Below, one piece after another: positions 17,009 through 25,648 of a DNA stretch of 64,000 nucleotides. Source of the DNA: Shewanella litoralis (GTDB lineage: Bacteria > Pseudomonadota > Gammaproteobacteria > Enterobacterales > Shewanellaceae); NCBI RefSeq assembly GCF_009828585.1, contig NZ_WSRZ01000011.1:62001-126000 (forward strand), in the 5' to 3' direction. The notes under the pieces were generated by a model that saw nothing but the letters and a program-made list of their open reading frames with translations, had not been told where the DNA came from and did no database searches. Positions within the stretch are counted from its first letter, which is position 1. Every line of letters starts with the position of its first letter. Made by a program: the position numbers and the translations under genes.

Positions 17009-19648
17009 TTACTTTTTACATTGAACCGTGCTTTCACCTGGCTGAGTATGGATCACTACATCACTGAAACTCACATCAACTTTATCGCTAGTCGCGAGAT
17101 AGAACGGCATAGTGATTTTGCCAAAGTCCATTGGTTCGCTAGCAAAACACGCCAATGACACACTAATATTCTGCCACTCACCTAACTTGCCATTCACTTG
17201 TTGAGCAATATCAACTTGCTTGCGACAATCACCTTCACAGGCCATGCCTAACCAAAGAGGCTTTTGCAGTGATGCTGTAGTCTTAATGCTTAAGGTCAAC
17301 GCAGAATCGCTATTGCTGTAGGCTCTAAAGTCACGCGGAAAGTTACTGATTAAGCCAACTACACCTTGCTCGCTACCATTAAAGGACACCAATCGGGCAT
17401 CTTCTTGCACAACACGATCCATAGTACGGATCGTTAACGCGCTGTTTTGTGCCACACTGCTCGATAATCCCTGACGCTCTGCGCTATTAGCAATGTACAT
17501 TGACCACGGCGACTTAACTGCACGCTCAAATAACGGCAAGTCGACTAGCGTTTGCTCAGCAGCTAAATTGTCTTCAGATAAATTATCAAGCACCACAGCA
17601 TCACTGACCTTCGACTGATAAGTTAACCCGTAACCAAATGGGATCAATGGCTGATATTGCGCTTTAACTTCAGCTGATTCTGTTGCTAAAGGCACGTTAA
17701 CCGTTGTTTGCTGTGGCGTTGCTGGCCATGAGAACGATAATTTACCGCCAAAGTCATGTTTGACCTTACCGTCTGCATCAGTAAACAACACATCGGCAAT
17801 GCCCTGGCCTTCAGAGCCCGGTAACCATGCGGCAACAAAGGCGTCAGATGCGTTAAATTCAGCATTCACCCACATTGGGCGGCCACTGATAAATACCGAT
17901 ACTACTGGAATACCTTGTGCTTTAAGCTGCTTTAACAAGGCTAAATCACGCTTGTCGCCACGTTGATATTCAAGATTATCAATATCGCCATTGCCTTCGG
18001 CGTAAGGCTCTTCACCAAACACTACAATGGCGACATCTGGCTTTTGTTGTTCAGTAAACTCGCCATTAACACTTAGCATTGCTTGACCACCGGCCTGACT
18101 GACAACTTGCTCAATACCTGAGTAAATAGATGTTGCGCCCGGAAAATCTGCATTTTTGTTGTCGGTACCCTGCCAGGTAATAGTCCAGCCGCCAGATTGC
18201 TTACCAATATTGTCGGCGGCATCACCCGCTACCAAGACCGATAGCTTAGGTGAAAGCGGCAACACATTTTGATTATTTTTCAGCAATACTAAAGATTCAC
18301 GCACCGCCTGACGGGCAACTTCACGATGACTTGCCTGGCCGATTAACTCTGTCTTACCCGATAATGGGCGCTTAGCAGGGCTTGGCTTTTCAAACAAACC
18401 GGCTCTTAATTTAACCCGTAAAATACGCGATACTGCATCGTCTAATCGAGCCTGACTAATTTCGCCACTGTTGACTTGTGCCACCGTGTTTTCAAATAAC
18501 GGTTTCCATGCAGCAGTTGGCACCATAAAGATATCTAGGCCCGCATTCGCCGCTTGAGCACACGACTCGTTGCTACAACCCGGAATTTGTCCATGGCCAT
18601 TCCAATCACCCACCACAAAACCGTCAAAGCCCATGCGGTCTTTTAATACGTCGGTCAGTAAGTATTTATTGCCATGATTTTTTTCACCATGCCAGCTATT
18701 AAACGAGGCCATCACACTCTGTGCGCCTGCATTTAAGCCGCCAACATAACCTTGAGCATGCACATCGACTAACATTTTTTCAGTGGCAATATTGTCGCCC
18801 TGATCAATACCCTTTTCTGTGCCGCCATCACCTAAGAAATGTTTAACAGTCGACAGCACGCGTTGATCCGATAAAAAGTCACCACTCACAGCGCCTTGTA
18901 ACCCTTCAACAATCGCAAATGAGTAATCTCTTACAATGGCCGGGTCTTCAGAGTAGCCTTCATAACTGCGGCCCCAACGGTCATCCCTCACAACGGCGAC
19001 TGTGGGTGCAAAGACCCAATCAATACCAGTGACCATCACTTCTTTGGCGGTTATCGCTGCAATTTGTTCGATCAATTTTGGATTATTGGCCGCACCTAGA
19101 CCAATATTGTGCGGAAATAACGTTGCCCCAATGACATTGTTGTGTCCATGTACAGCGTCAGTTCCCCACATTGTCGGGATATTAATACCATCGACAGAGT
19201 CGTCAATTGAGGCTTGATATAGCGATTCAGCTAAGGCAATCCAATCCGCTGGCGTGGCATGCTTATCGTTATTAGGGTAAGCACCACCGCCATTGAGATA
19301 CGAGCCAAAACCGTACTTGCGCATATCTTCAACGGTGATATCGCGAATTTCAGGCTGGATCATCTGCGCCACTTTTTGCTCTACCGTCATCTTGCTCACC
19401 AGGGCGGTAATTTTGGCTTCGAGCTCAGCATCTTTGGCAATGGCAGGTGTTAATGCCGGCCATAAATCAATGGTGTTTTTTGCGCTAGTTTCTACTGTAG
19501 CCGCTTGTGGTGTAACCGTGTTAGTAGGAGCGGCTTGTTGCGCTTCGCCGCAACCACCCAGACCCAATAAAACGGCTAAACTTAAGTAGCTTCCCTTCAT
19601 CGTTAGCGTGGTTGATTTACGCTCAGTTTTTACAGAAATAATAGTCAT
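17009..19648 (-). CDS. GH3 beta-glucosidase/exo-glucanase lipoprotein
   Basis: An 879-residue GH3 enzyme with a lipobox (LGLGGC) near residue 33. The N-terminal barrel domain carries TMWGTDAVHGHNN, VKHFLGDGGT and the nucleophile Asp in GFVVGDWNGH. The (alpha/beta) sandwich domain has LKNNQNVLPLSP and EEPYAEGNGD. A further ~150-residue C-terminal beta-rich domain resembles the carbohydrate-binding extension of ExoP-like marine GH3 enzymes. It should release glucose from short beta-glucans in the periplasm or at the outer membrane. AAGGA sits upstream of the ATG. Gaps of 9 and 75 bp link it to the transporter and GH16 genes. Confidence 0.92.
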   Translation of the reverse strand: MTIISVKTERKSTTLTMKGSYLSLAVLLGLGGCGEAQQAAPTNTVTPQAATVETSAKNTIDLWPALTPAIAKDAELEAKITALVSKMTVEQKVAQMIQPEIRDITVEDMRKYGFGSYLNGGGAYPNNDKHATPADWIALAESLYQASIDDSVDGINIPTMWGTDAVHGHNNVIGATLFPHNIGLGAANNPKLIEQIAAITAKEVMVTGIDWVFAPTVAVVRDDRWGRSYEGYSEDPAIVRDYSFAIVEGLQGAVSGDFLSDQRVLSTVKHFLGDGGTEKGIDQGDNIATEKMLVDVHAQGYVGGLNAGAQSVMASFNSWHGEKNHGNKYLLTDVLKDRMGFDGFVVGDWNGHGQIPGCSNESCAQAANAGLDIFMVPTAAWKPLFENTVAQVNSGEISQARLDDAVSRILRVKLRAGLFEKPSPAKRPLSGKTELIGQASHREVARQAVRESLVLLKNNQNVLPLSPKLSVLVAGDAADNIGKQSGGWTITWQGTDNKNADFPGATSIYSGIEQVVSQAGGQAMLSVNGEFTEQQKPDVAIVVFGEEPYAEGNGDIDNLEYQRGDKRDLALLKQLKAQGIPVVSVFISGRPMWVNAEFNASDAFVAAWLPGSEGQGIADVLFTDADGKVKHDFGGKLSFSWPATPQQTTVNVPLATESAEVKAQYQPLIPFGYGLTYQSKVSDAVVLDNLSEDNLAAEQTLVDLPLFERAVKSPWSMYIANSAERQGLSSSVAQNSALTIRTMDRVVQEDARLVSFNGSEQGVVGLISNFPRDFRAYSNSDSALTLSIKTTASLQKPLWLGMACEGDCRKQVDIAQQVNGKLGEWQNISVSLACFASEPMDFGKITMPFYLATSDKVDVSFSDVVIHTQPGESTVQCKK

Positions 19649-19657
19649 GTGATGTCC

Positions 19658-20971
19658 TTATCCTTGTTGCTTAACGTTAGCGGTAGGGCGCGCAGCATGG
19701 CAACCGACTAAACCGTAATAACCAATAAAACCGTAACATAGTAGCGGCACGATAAACGCTAATTGAATACCTAAACTGTCGGCCAAAAAACCTTGTAACA
19801 GCGGTAAAACCGCGCCGCCAACAATAGCTAAACATAAAATACCTGAGCCCTGGCTGGTATGTTGTTTTAAATCTTGTAACGCCAAGCTGAAGATGGTCGG
19901 AAACATAATAGAGTTACATAATCCCACTAACAATAATGCCCACATGGCGACCGTGCCAGCACTAAACATCGCCGCCACAATTAATACACAAGCACACAGA
20001 GCATTAAAAGCTAACACTTTGCCGGCTTGAATTTTTTGCATCACACCTGCACCAATAAAGCGCCCTACCATGGCACCGCCAAAGTAATAAGCGATGTAAT
20101 GCGCAGCCTGGGATTCTGATAAACCACCAATGTCATCTTGAGTTAAAAAGCTAATCAAAAAGCTGCCAATGCCCACTTCGGCGCCAACATAGACAAAAAT
20201 ACCTACAGCGCCCAATACGAGGTGAGGATACTTCCACGCGCTGCCACCTGGATCTTTTTGAGTACTTATCACTTTTTTGCCTAACAACGGCAACTTTAAC
20301 AGCATAAAAATAAGCGCTAAAACAAATAATGCACCAGCTAAAATCAAATAAGGGGTTTGCACTGCACTGGCTTGTTGCTGCACCGATAACTGGCCAATGA
20401 CCTCACCCACTTCGGTGATTTTCTCATCATGCTCAACCGTCGATAAAATTAACCAACTGCCAAAGAAAGGAGCCACAGTTGTGCCCAGTGAGTTAAATGC
20501 TTGAGTTAAGGTTAAGCGAGAAGATGCCGTTTCAGCAGGGCCAAGCACGCTCACGTAAGGATTAGCAGATACTTGTAAAATGGTGATACCTGATGCCAGT
20601 ACAAAGAATGCGAACAAGAACATGTTGTACGAGCCATAACTGGCTGATGGATAAAATAATAAACACCCGATACAGGCAATAACCAGACCGGTAATAATCC
20701 CTTTTTGATAACCAATTTTACCCACCAGCGAACCTGCTGGGATCGACACAATAAAGTAAGCACCAAAAAAGCAAAACTGCACTAACATTGCTTGAGCATA
20801 GTTAAGCTCAAACATGTTTTTTAAGTAAGGAATTAAAATATCATTGAGGCAAGTTAAAAAGCCCCACATAAAAAATAATGAGGTTAACGCTACTAATGCA
20901 AAGCGAAAATCCCCTTGTTGATGAGTAGAATCAACGCCTGTGAATTCTGTTTGATTGTGTGAAGTCGCCAT
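19658..20971 (-). CDS. FucP/GluP-type sugar:proton MFS transporter
   Basis: The 437-residue membrane protein has about twelve hydrophobic segments and the start typical of the FucP/glucose-galactose branch ([20 protein letters not shown]). It probably imports glucose released by the GH3 and GH16 enzymes across the inner membrane. It is the first gene of the minus-strand operon, divergent from the GH1 gene, with a LacI-type operator between. AGGGA precedes the ATG. Confidence 0.88.
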   Translation of the reverse strand: MATSHNQTEFTGVDSTHQQGDFRFALVALTSLFFMWGFLTCLNDILIPYLKNMFELNYAQAMLVQFCFFGAYFIVSIPAGSLVGKIGYQKGIITGLVIACIGCLLFYPSASYGSYNMFLFAFFVLASGITILQVSANPYVSVLGPAETASSRLTLTQAFNSLGTTVAPFFGSWLILSTVEHDEKITEVGEVIGQLSVQQQASAVQTPYLILAGALFVLALIFMLLKLPLLGKKVISTQKDPGGSAWKYPHLVLGAVGIFVYVGAEVGIGSFLISFLTQDDIGGLSESQAAHYIAYYFGGAMVGRFIGAGVMQKIQAGKVLAFNALCACVLIVAAMFSAGTVAMWALLLVGLCNSIMFPTIFSLALQDLKQHTSQGSGILCLAIVGGAVLPLLQGFLADSLGIQLAFIVPLLCYGFIGYYGLVGCHAARPTANVKQQG

Positions 20972-21345
20972 GACATTCCCTATGTTATAAATCGTTATAT
21001 TGGGTTGTTATCAATCGATATTATTGATTGCTACCATGCAGTAGCGACAAAATATGTCCATAAATCATTAACTCAGACTCACGTCCAGTTAATCATTTCC
21101 CCTACAGACCTATTGTGATTAATTTGCAAAATCAGATATTGACCTTTGGATAATTAATCACTAATCTCAATGTAAGCGCTTTCATTTTTAACATATCGAT
21201 AACTGATGTCAACGATTTTTAACCGCTCGAATAGAATTTTTCATCCTAGAGCAAATCGGCATTAACCTGTTATCACGGGTGTTTCAGCGCAAAAAACTAT
21301 CAATATTAAAGACTCAAACTCAATTAATGCGAAGTGAATAATCAT
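20972..21345. other. Divergent promoter region of the glucan locus
   Basis: A 374-bp AT-rich region between the oppositely oriented transporter and GH1 genes, containing one LacI-type operator (separate entry). Both promoters must lie here. No other gene is evident. Confidence 0.6.
21171..21184. promoter_or_regulatory. LacI-family operator 1
   Basis: TGTAAGCGCTTTCA, a near-perfect palindrome with the AAGCGCTT core of LacI-family sites. It lies about 200 bp from the transporter start and 160 bp from the GH1 start. Confidence 0.75.
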
Positions 21346-22677
21346 ATGAAAATAATGTTACCAGCCAACTCGAAGATGCAGTCAACAGCATTCACCTATG
21401 GTGTAGCAACCGCTTCGTTTCAAATCGAAGGCGCTGCAGAGTCTCGTTTAGCCTGCATTTGGGACACCTTTTGTGCCACGCCAGGCAAAGTACGTGATGG
21501 CTCAAACGGCGAACAAGCTTGCGAACACGTAAAACTATGGCGTGAAGATATTGATTTAATTGAGTCATTAGGCGTAGACGCTTATCGTCTATCTATTTCA
21601 TGGCCGCGAGTACTGCACAAAGATGGCAGCTTAAACACTCAAGGCGTGCAGTTTTATATCGACTTATTAGACGAGCTTAATCGTCGCGGCATTAAACCGT
21701 TTGTCACTTTATATCACTGGGATTTACCGCAACACATTGAAGACAATGGCGGCTGGTTAAACCGTGAAACCGCTTACCTATTTGCAGACTATGCCGACAA
21801 AATCACTCAAGCCTTTGGCGACCGGGTTTACTCTTATGCGACGTTTAATGAGCCTTTTTGCAGCTCGTATCTAGGTTATGAAATTGGCGTACATGCACCA
21901 GGATTAGCCAAAAAATCTTATGGTCGTCAATCAGCGCATCATTTATTGTTAGCTCATGGTTTGGCCATGAAAGTATTGCAAAAAAACAGTCCAAACACTG
22001 AAAACGGCATCGTGCTTAACTTTACCCCTTGTTACAGTGCAACAGAGTCTGCCGAAGATGTACAAGCCGCCAGTAAAGCCGACCAGTATTTTAATCAGTG
22101 GTACATTAAACCGCTGTTTGATCGCTGCTACCCTGAGATTATTAACGACTTTGCACCAGAGGATATGCCGGTTATTGAAGCTGGCGATTTTGATATTATT
22201 GCGCAGCCTATCGACTTTTTAGGCATCAACTTTTATACCCGTGCAGTGTACAAAGCAGATGCGGTAACAGGCTTTAGCCAAATTGATATGGTTGATAATC
22301 CTAAAACCGATATTGGTTGGGAAATTTACCCACAATCATTCACTGATTTATTAGTCTCATTGCATGCACTTTATCCATTACCGCCGATGTACATCACCGA
22401 AAATGGCGCTGCCATGGACGATAAATTGATTGACGGTAAGGTGGATGATCAAGACAGACTCGCTTATTATGATGCCCACTTAAATGCTGTGAATAACGCC
22501 ATAGAACAAGGTGTTAATATTGTGGGTTACTTTGCCTGGAGCCTAATGGATAACTTTGAATGGGCTGAAGGGTATTTAAAACGCTTTGGTATTGTCTATG
22601 TTGATTATGACACCCAAAAGCGCACGCTTAAGTCGAGCGCCTATGCCTACAAAGACTTATTAGCTAACAGAAAATAA
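21346..22677 (+). CDS. bglA: GH1 beta-glucosidase (6-phospho or free glucoside), cytoplasmic
   Basis: This 443-residue glycoside hydrolase 1 has no signal peptide. The acid/base Glu is in TFNEPFCSSYLG and the nucleophile in YITENGAAMDD; the N-terminal signature FTYGVATASFQIEGA is complete. The neighbouring GPH-type cation symporter imports unphosphorylated sugar, so this is most likely a beta-glucosidase acting on imported cellobiose or laminaribiose. In-frame GTG (21334) and a second ATG (21355) are alternative starts; no strong ribosome-binding site decides. Confidence 0.93.
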   Translation: MKIMLPANSKMQSTAFTYGVATASFQIEGAAESRLACIWDTFCATPGKVRDGSNGEQACEHVKLWREDIDLIESLGVDAYRLSISWPRVLHKDGSLNTQGVQFYIDLLDELNRRGIKPFVTLYHWDLPQHIEDNGGWLNRETAYLFADYADKITQAFGDRVYSYATFNEPFCSSYLGYEIGVHAPGLAKKSYGRQSAHHLLLAHGLAMKVLQKNSPNTENGIVLNFTPCYSATESAEDVQAASKADQYFNQWYIKPLFDRCYPEIINDFAPEDMPVIEAGDFDIIAQPIDFLGINFYTRAVYKADAVTGFSQIDMVDNPKTDIGWEIYPQSFTDLLVSLHALYPLPPMYITENGAAMDDKLIDGKVDDQDRLAYYDAHLNAVNNAIEQGVNIVGYFAWSLMDNFEWAEGYLKRFGIVYVDYDTQKRTLKSSAYAYKDLLANRK

Positions 22678-22687
22678 CCCTACAGTT

Positions 22688-22716
22688 AAGCCGTTCCTAA
22701 TGAGCGGCTTTATTTT
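22688..22716 (+). terminator. Hairpin between the GH1 and GPH transporter genes
   Basis: AAGCCG / CGGCTT with an 11-base loop, followed by TATTTTAT. It may end or attenuate the GH1 transcript before the transporter gene. Confidence 0.55.
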
Positions 22717-22763
22717 ATGTAACGCATCAAATTAAAAATATAACAACAATTATTGAGGCACGT

Positions 22764-24092
22764 ATGATCAGTATTAAAGAAAAAATCGCCTACGGGCTTG
22801 GAGACACAGCCAGTAATATTGTGTTCCAAACGGTGATGCTGTTTTTAACCTTTTTCTATACCGACATTTTCGGTATTTCGCCTGCATTTGTCGGCACCAT
22901 GTTTTTAGCCGTGCGTTTAATTGATGCGGTCACAGACCCATTGATGGGCGCACTAGCCGATAGAACCAATACCCGCTGGGGTAAATTCAGACCTTACTTA
23001 TTATGGTTTGCCCTGCCCTTTGGCTTTATCAGTGTGCTGGCATTTACCACCCCTGATTTGACCGAAGACGGCAAAATGATTTATGCCTTTGTGACTTATA
23101 CGGCATTGATGATGGTCTATACCGCTATTAACATTCCATATTGTGCGTTAGGTGGCGTATTAACCGCCGATCCTAAAGAGCGCGTATCGGTGCAGTCATA
23201 CCGTTTTGTATTTGCCATGTTGGGCGGCTTACTGGTGTCTGGTTTAACCTTACCCCTGGTCGAGTTTTTAGGTCAGGGTGATGAGGCAAAAGGTTACCAA
23301 CTAACGATTACCGCAATGAGCATTTTAGGCGTGGCGATGTTTTTAGTGTGTTTTTGGGGCACCAAAGAGCGCCTTCACCCGCCTGTCGATCAGCAATCAA
23401 GTTTTAAGAAAGACTTTGGCGACATGCTTAAAAATGATCAATGGCGGGTACTTTCTGTTGCTGCGGTGTGTTTATTATCTGGCATGGTACTGCGCACCAG
23501 CTTGGCTATTTACTATGTTAAGTATTATCTCAACATGCCAGATTCCATCACCCTATTCATCACCCTGGGGATGGTCGGTAACATCTTTGGTTGTATTTTG
23601 GCTGAACCGCTCGCTAAACGCGTCTGTAAAGTGAAAGCCTATATCAGCTTACAAATTATTGCTGCGGCAATATGTGTACTCAGCTATTTTGTGCCGAGCG
23701 ATCAAGTGGTATTGGCCTTCTTTATGTTTATTGTGTGGGGCTTTACCTTCAACATGGCAACCCCATTATTGTGGGCAAAAATGGCCGATGTGGTCGATTA
23801 TGGTCAATACAAAAATGGCGTACGTATCACGGGAATGATTTATTCTTCGGTGATATTCTTCATCAAACTGGGTGTTGCCATTGGTGGTGCTGCTGCAGGT
23901 TGGTTGTTGGCCGGTTATGGTTATCAAGCCGATACCGCACAAACAGAAGCAACGCAACAAGGTATTTTAATGTCATTTACGCTATTCCCAGCCATTGGCT
24001 CAATCTTGGTGGCCTTGGTGATGCGCTGGTATGTGTTAGACAATAAAAGAGTTGATGAAATCCACTTAGAATTAAATAGAGAAGTAAAATAA
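22764..24092 (+). CDS. GPH-family (MelB-like) glycoside:cation symporter
   Basis: The 442-residue protein has about twelve membrane segments and the GPH signature near the N-terminus (YGLGDTASNIVFQ, then RLIDAVTDPLMGALADRTNTRWGKFRPYLLW). It probably carries a beta-glucoside disaccharide with a cation across the inner membrane, feeding the GH1 enzyme encoded just upstream. GAGG precedes the ATG. Substrate is inferred from neighbours. Confidence 0.9.
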   Translation: MISIKEKIAYGLGDTASNIVFQTVMLFLTFFYTDIFGISPAFVGTMFLAVRLIDAVTDPLMGALADRTNTRWGKFRPYLLWFALPFGFISVLAFTTPDLTEDGKMIYAFVTYTALMMVYTAINIPYCALGGVLTADPKERVSVQSYRFVFAMLGGLLVSGLTLPLVEFLGQGDEAKGYQLTITAMSILGVAMFLVCFWGTKERLHPPVDQQSSFKKDFGDMLKNDQWRVLSVAAVCLLSGMVLRTSLAIYYVKYYLNMPDSITLFITLGMVGNIFGCILAEPLAKRVCKVKAYISLQIIAAAICVLSYFVPSDQVVLAFFMFIVWGFTFNMATPLLWAKMADVVDYGQYKNGVRITGMIYSSVIFFIKLGVAIGGAAAGWLLAGYGYQADTAQTEATQQGILMSFTLFPAIGSILVALVMRWYVLDNKRVDEIHLELNREVK

Positions 24093-24157
24093 AAGCATGT
24101 TAGTCTTGGGGCCTGTGCTCCAAGGCTAATTTGAACTCTTTAACGTGAAATGACGAT

Positions 24158-25159
24158 ATGGCAACGATTTACGATGTGTCTGTAATGGCAGGTGTTTCTC
24201 TGGCGACAGTGTCGCGAGTGATGAACAACAACACCAAAGTCAGTGACAAAACCAAACAGAAAGTATTAGATGCGATGCAAACCTTAGGCTATCGCCCCAA
24301 TACGATTGCCCAGTCTTTAGCATCTAATTGTTCTAATAGCGTTGGCGTGTTGGTGTCGCAACTCGACGGTCCATTTTACGGCCCAATGATGACCGAGATT
24401 GAAACCGTGCTTCGTAGCGCCAACAAACACGTAATCATCGCCGCTGGCCACAGCGATGAAGCGCAAGAAAAAGACAGTGTTGAGTTTCTAATGAGCCGCG
24501 GTTGTGATGCACTAATTTTAGACATTGAAGCCGTGTCAGATGAATACCTTATAGAACTGAGCAAAGGCTCAACCCCTATCGTGTTTATTAACCGTTATAT
24601 CGACTCGATTAAAGAGCGCTGCGTCTTTCTTGAAAATGAACTCGGTGGCTTTATGGCGACTAACCATATTTTGTCACTTGGCCATAAAGACATTGCTTAT
24701 ATTTCAGGGCCGCTGTTTAAGCTCGACGTAAGAGACCGCTTAAAAGGTCATAAACGCGCACTTAAGCAATACAACATTAATTTTGATGACAGTCTCTGCA
24801 TTGAAAGTGATTTTAAAGAAGCGGGCGGCAGCGAGGCTATGGAGCATTTGTTGTCGCTAAACAAAACCATTACCGCAGTGGTATGCGCAAACGATCAGAT
24901 GGCATCTGGGGCGATATCGGTTTGCTTAGAACAGGGTTTGCGTGTGCCTGAAGACATCTCATTTATCGGTTACGATAATATTCCATTCCCACAATACATT
25001 TCGCCTAAGTTAACGACGGTCAGCAACCCTATTCACGAAATGGGCAAAATGGCAGCAAGATGGGTGCTACAACACGTCTATAACGACAAATCGATTGAGG
25101 TTGAGAGCTCGTTCCTGCCGGAATTATTTATCCGCACCTCCACCAAAGCGGTTGATTAA
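24158..25159 (+). CDS. LacI-family transcriptional regulator of the glucan locus
   Basis: This 333-residue regulator has an N-terminal LacI helix-turn-helix (MATIYDVSVMAGVSLATVSRVMN) with hinge (YRPNTIAQSLAS) and a periplasmic-binding-protein-like sugar domain (SFIGYDNIPFPQYISPKLTTV). It is probably a repressor released by a beta-glucoside or glucose. Three palindromic sites with an AAGCGCTT core around this locus are its likely operators. A terminator follows at 25201. Confidence 0.93.
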   Translation: MATIYDVSVMAGVSLATVSRVMNNNTKVSDKTKQKVLDAMQTLGYRPNTIAQSLASNCSNSVGVLVSQLDGPFYGPMMTEIETVLRSANKHVIIAAGHSDEAQEKDSVEFLMSRGCDALILDIEAVSDEYLIELSKGSTPIVFINRYIDSIKERCVFLENELGGFMATNHILSLGHKDIAYISGPLFKLDVRDRLKGHKRALKQYNINFDDSLCIESDFKEAGGSEAMEHLLSLNKTITAVVCANDQMASGAISVCLEQGLRVPEDISFIGYDNIPFPQYISPKLTTVSNPIHEMGKMAARWVLQHVYNDKSIEVESSFLPELFIRTSTKAVD

Positions 25160-25200
25160 CCCGGGTCGCTAGCGTAAAAGCAACTATCACTATGGTATTA

Positions 25201-25224
25201 AACCAGCATTTGCTGGTTTTTTAT
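25201..25224 (+). terminator. Terminator after the LacI-family gene
   Basis: AACCAGCA-TT-TGCTGGTT followed by TTTTATT, a compact rho-independent terminator. Confidence 0.9.
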
Positions 25225-25347
25225 TGTCTTGAACATCACGTTCAAAAATTACTCCAAAAAGCTATTCTGATGATGTTATTCATGGCTATTTATCAGACAA
25301 ATCTGCACTAAAATTGGTAAAGTTGGTATAACATTTCTTGCAACAAA

Positions 25348-25361
25348 AGAAAGCGCTTACA
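25348..25361. promoter_or_regulatory. LacI-family operator 2
   Basis: AGAAAGCGCTTACA, sharing the AAGCGCTTACA half with operator 3. About 300 bp upstream of the TonB-dependent receptor. Confidence 0.75.
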
Positions 25362-25508
25362 TTTTAATGATAAAAACACGTAAATATTAACAACAATAAA
25401 AACATAAACTTAAATTGAATATGCACATTCCCCTATCACATGAGTTAATGAAATGTAATAATTTAAACTTGTTTTTGTTGACTACGGTCACAATTTACAC
25501 TAGTTTTA

Positions 25509-25522
25509 TGTAAGCGCTTACA
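25509..25522. promoter_or_regulatory. LacI-family operator 3 (perfect palindrome)
   Basis: TGTAAGCGCTTACA is a perfect 14-bp palindrome, 127 bp upstream of the receptor start codon. Confidence 0.85.
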
Positions 25523-25648
25523 TTAGCTGTTTTATATGACAACAATTTATAAATAATGATTGCAGCGCCGATGGAGAATTACAAAAACGATTTGCGCCCA
25601 ACTCGCAATATTGAAAAAAATAAAATCTAGTCAATGGGGATTTCCTAG

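Larger units (their letters stand above)
25225..25648. other. Promoter region of the TonB-dependent receptor
   Basis: A very AT-rich gap of more than 400 bp containing two LacI-type operators (separate entries) and the receptor promoter. The operators are 161 bp apart, a distance that would allow looping. No other gene is seen. Confidence 0.6.
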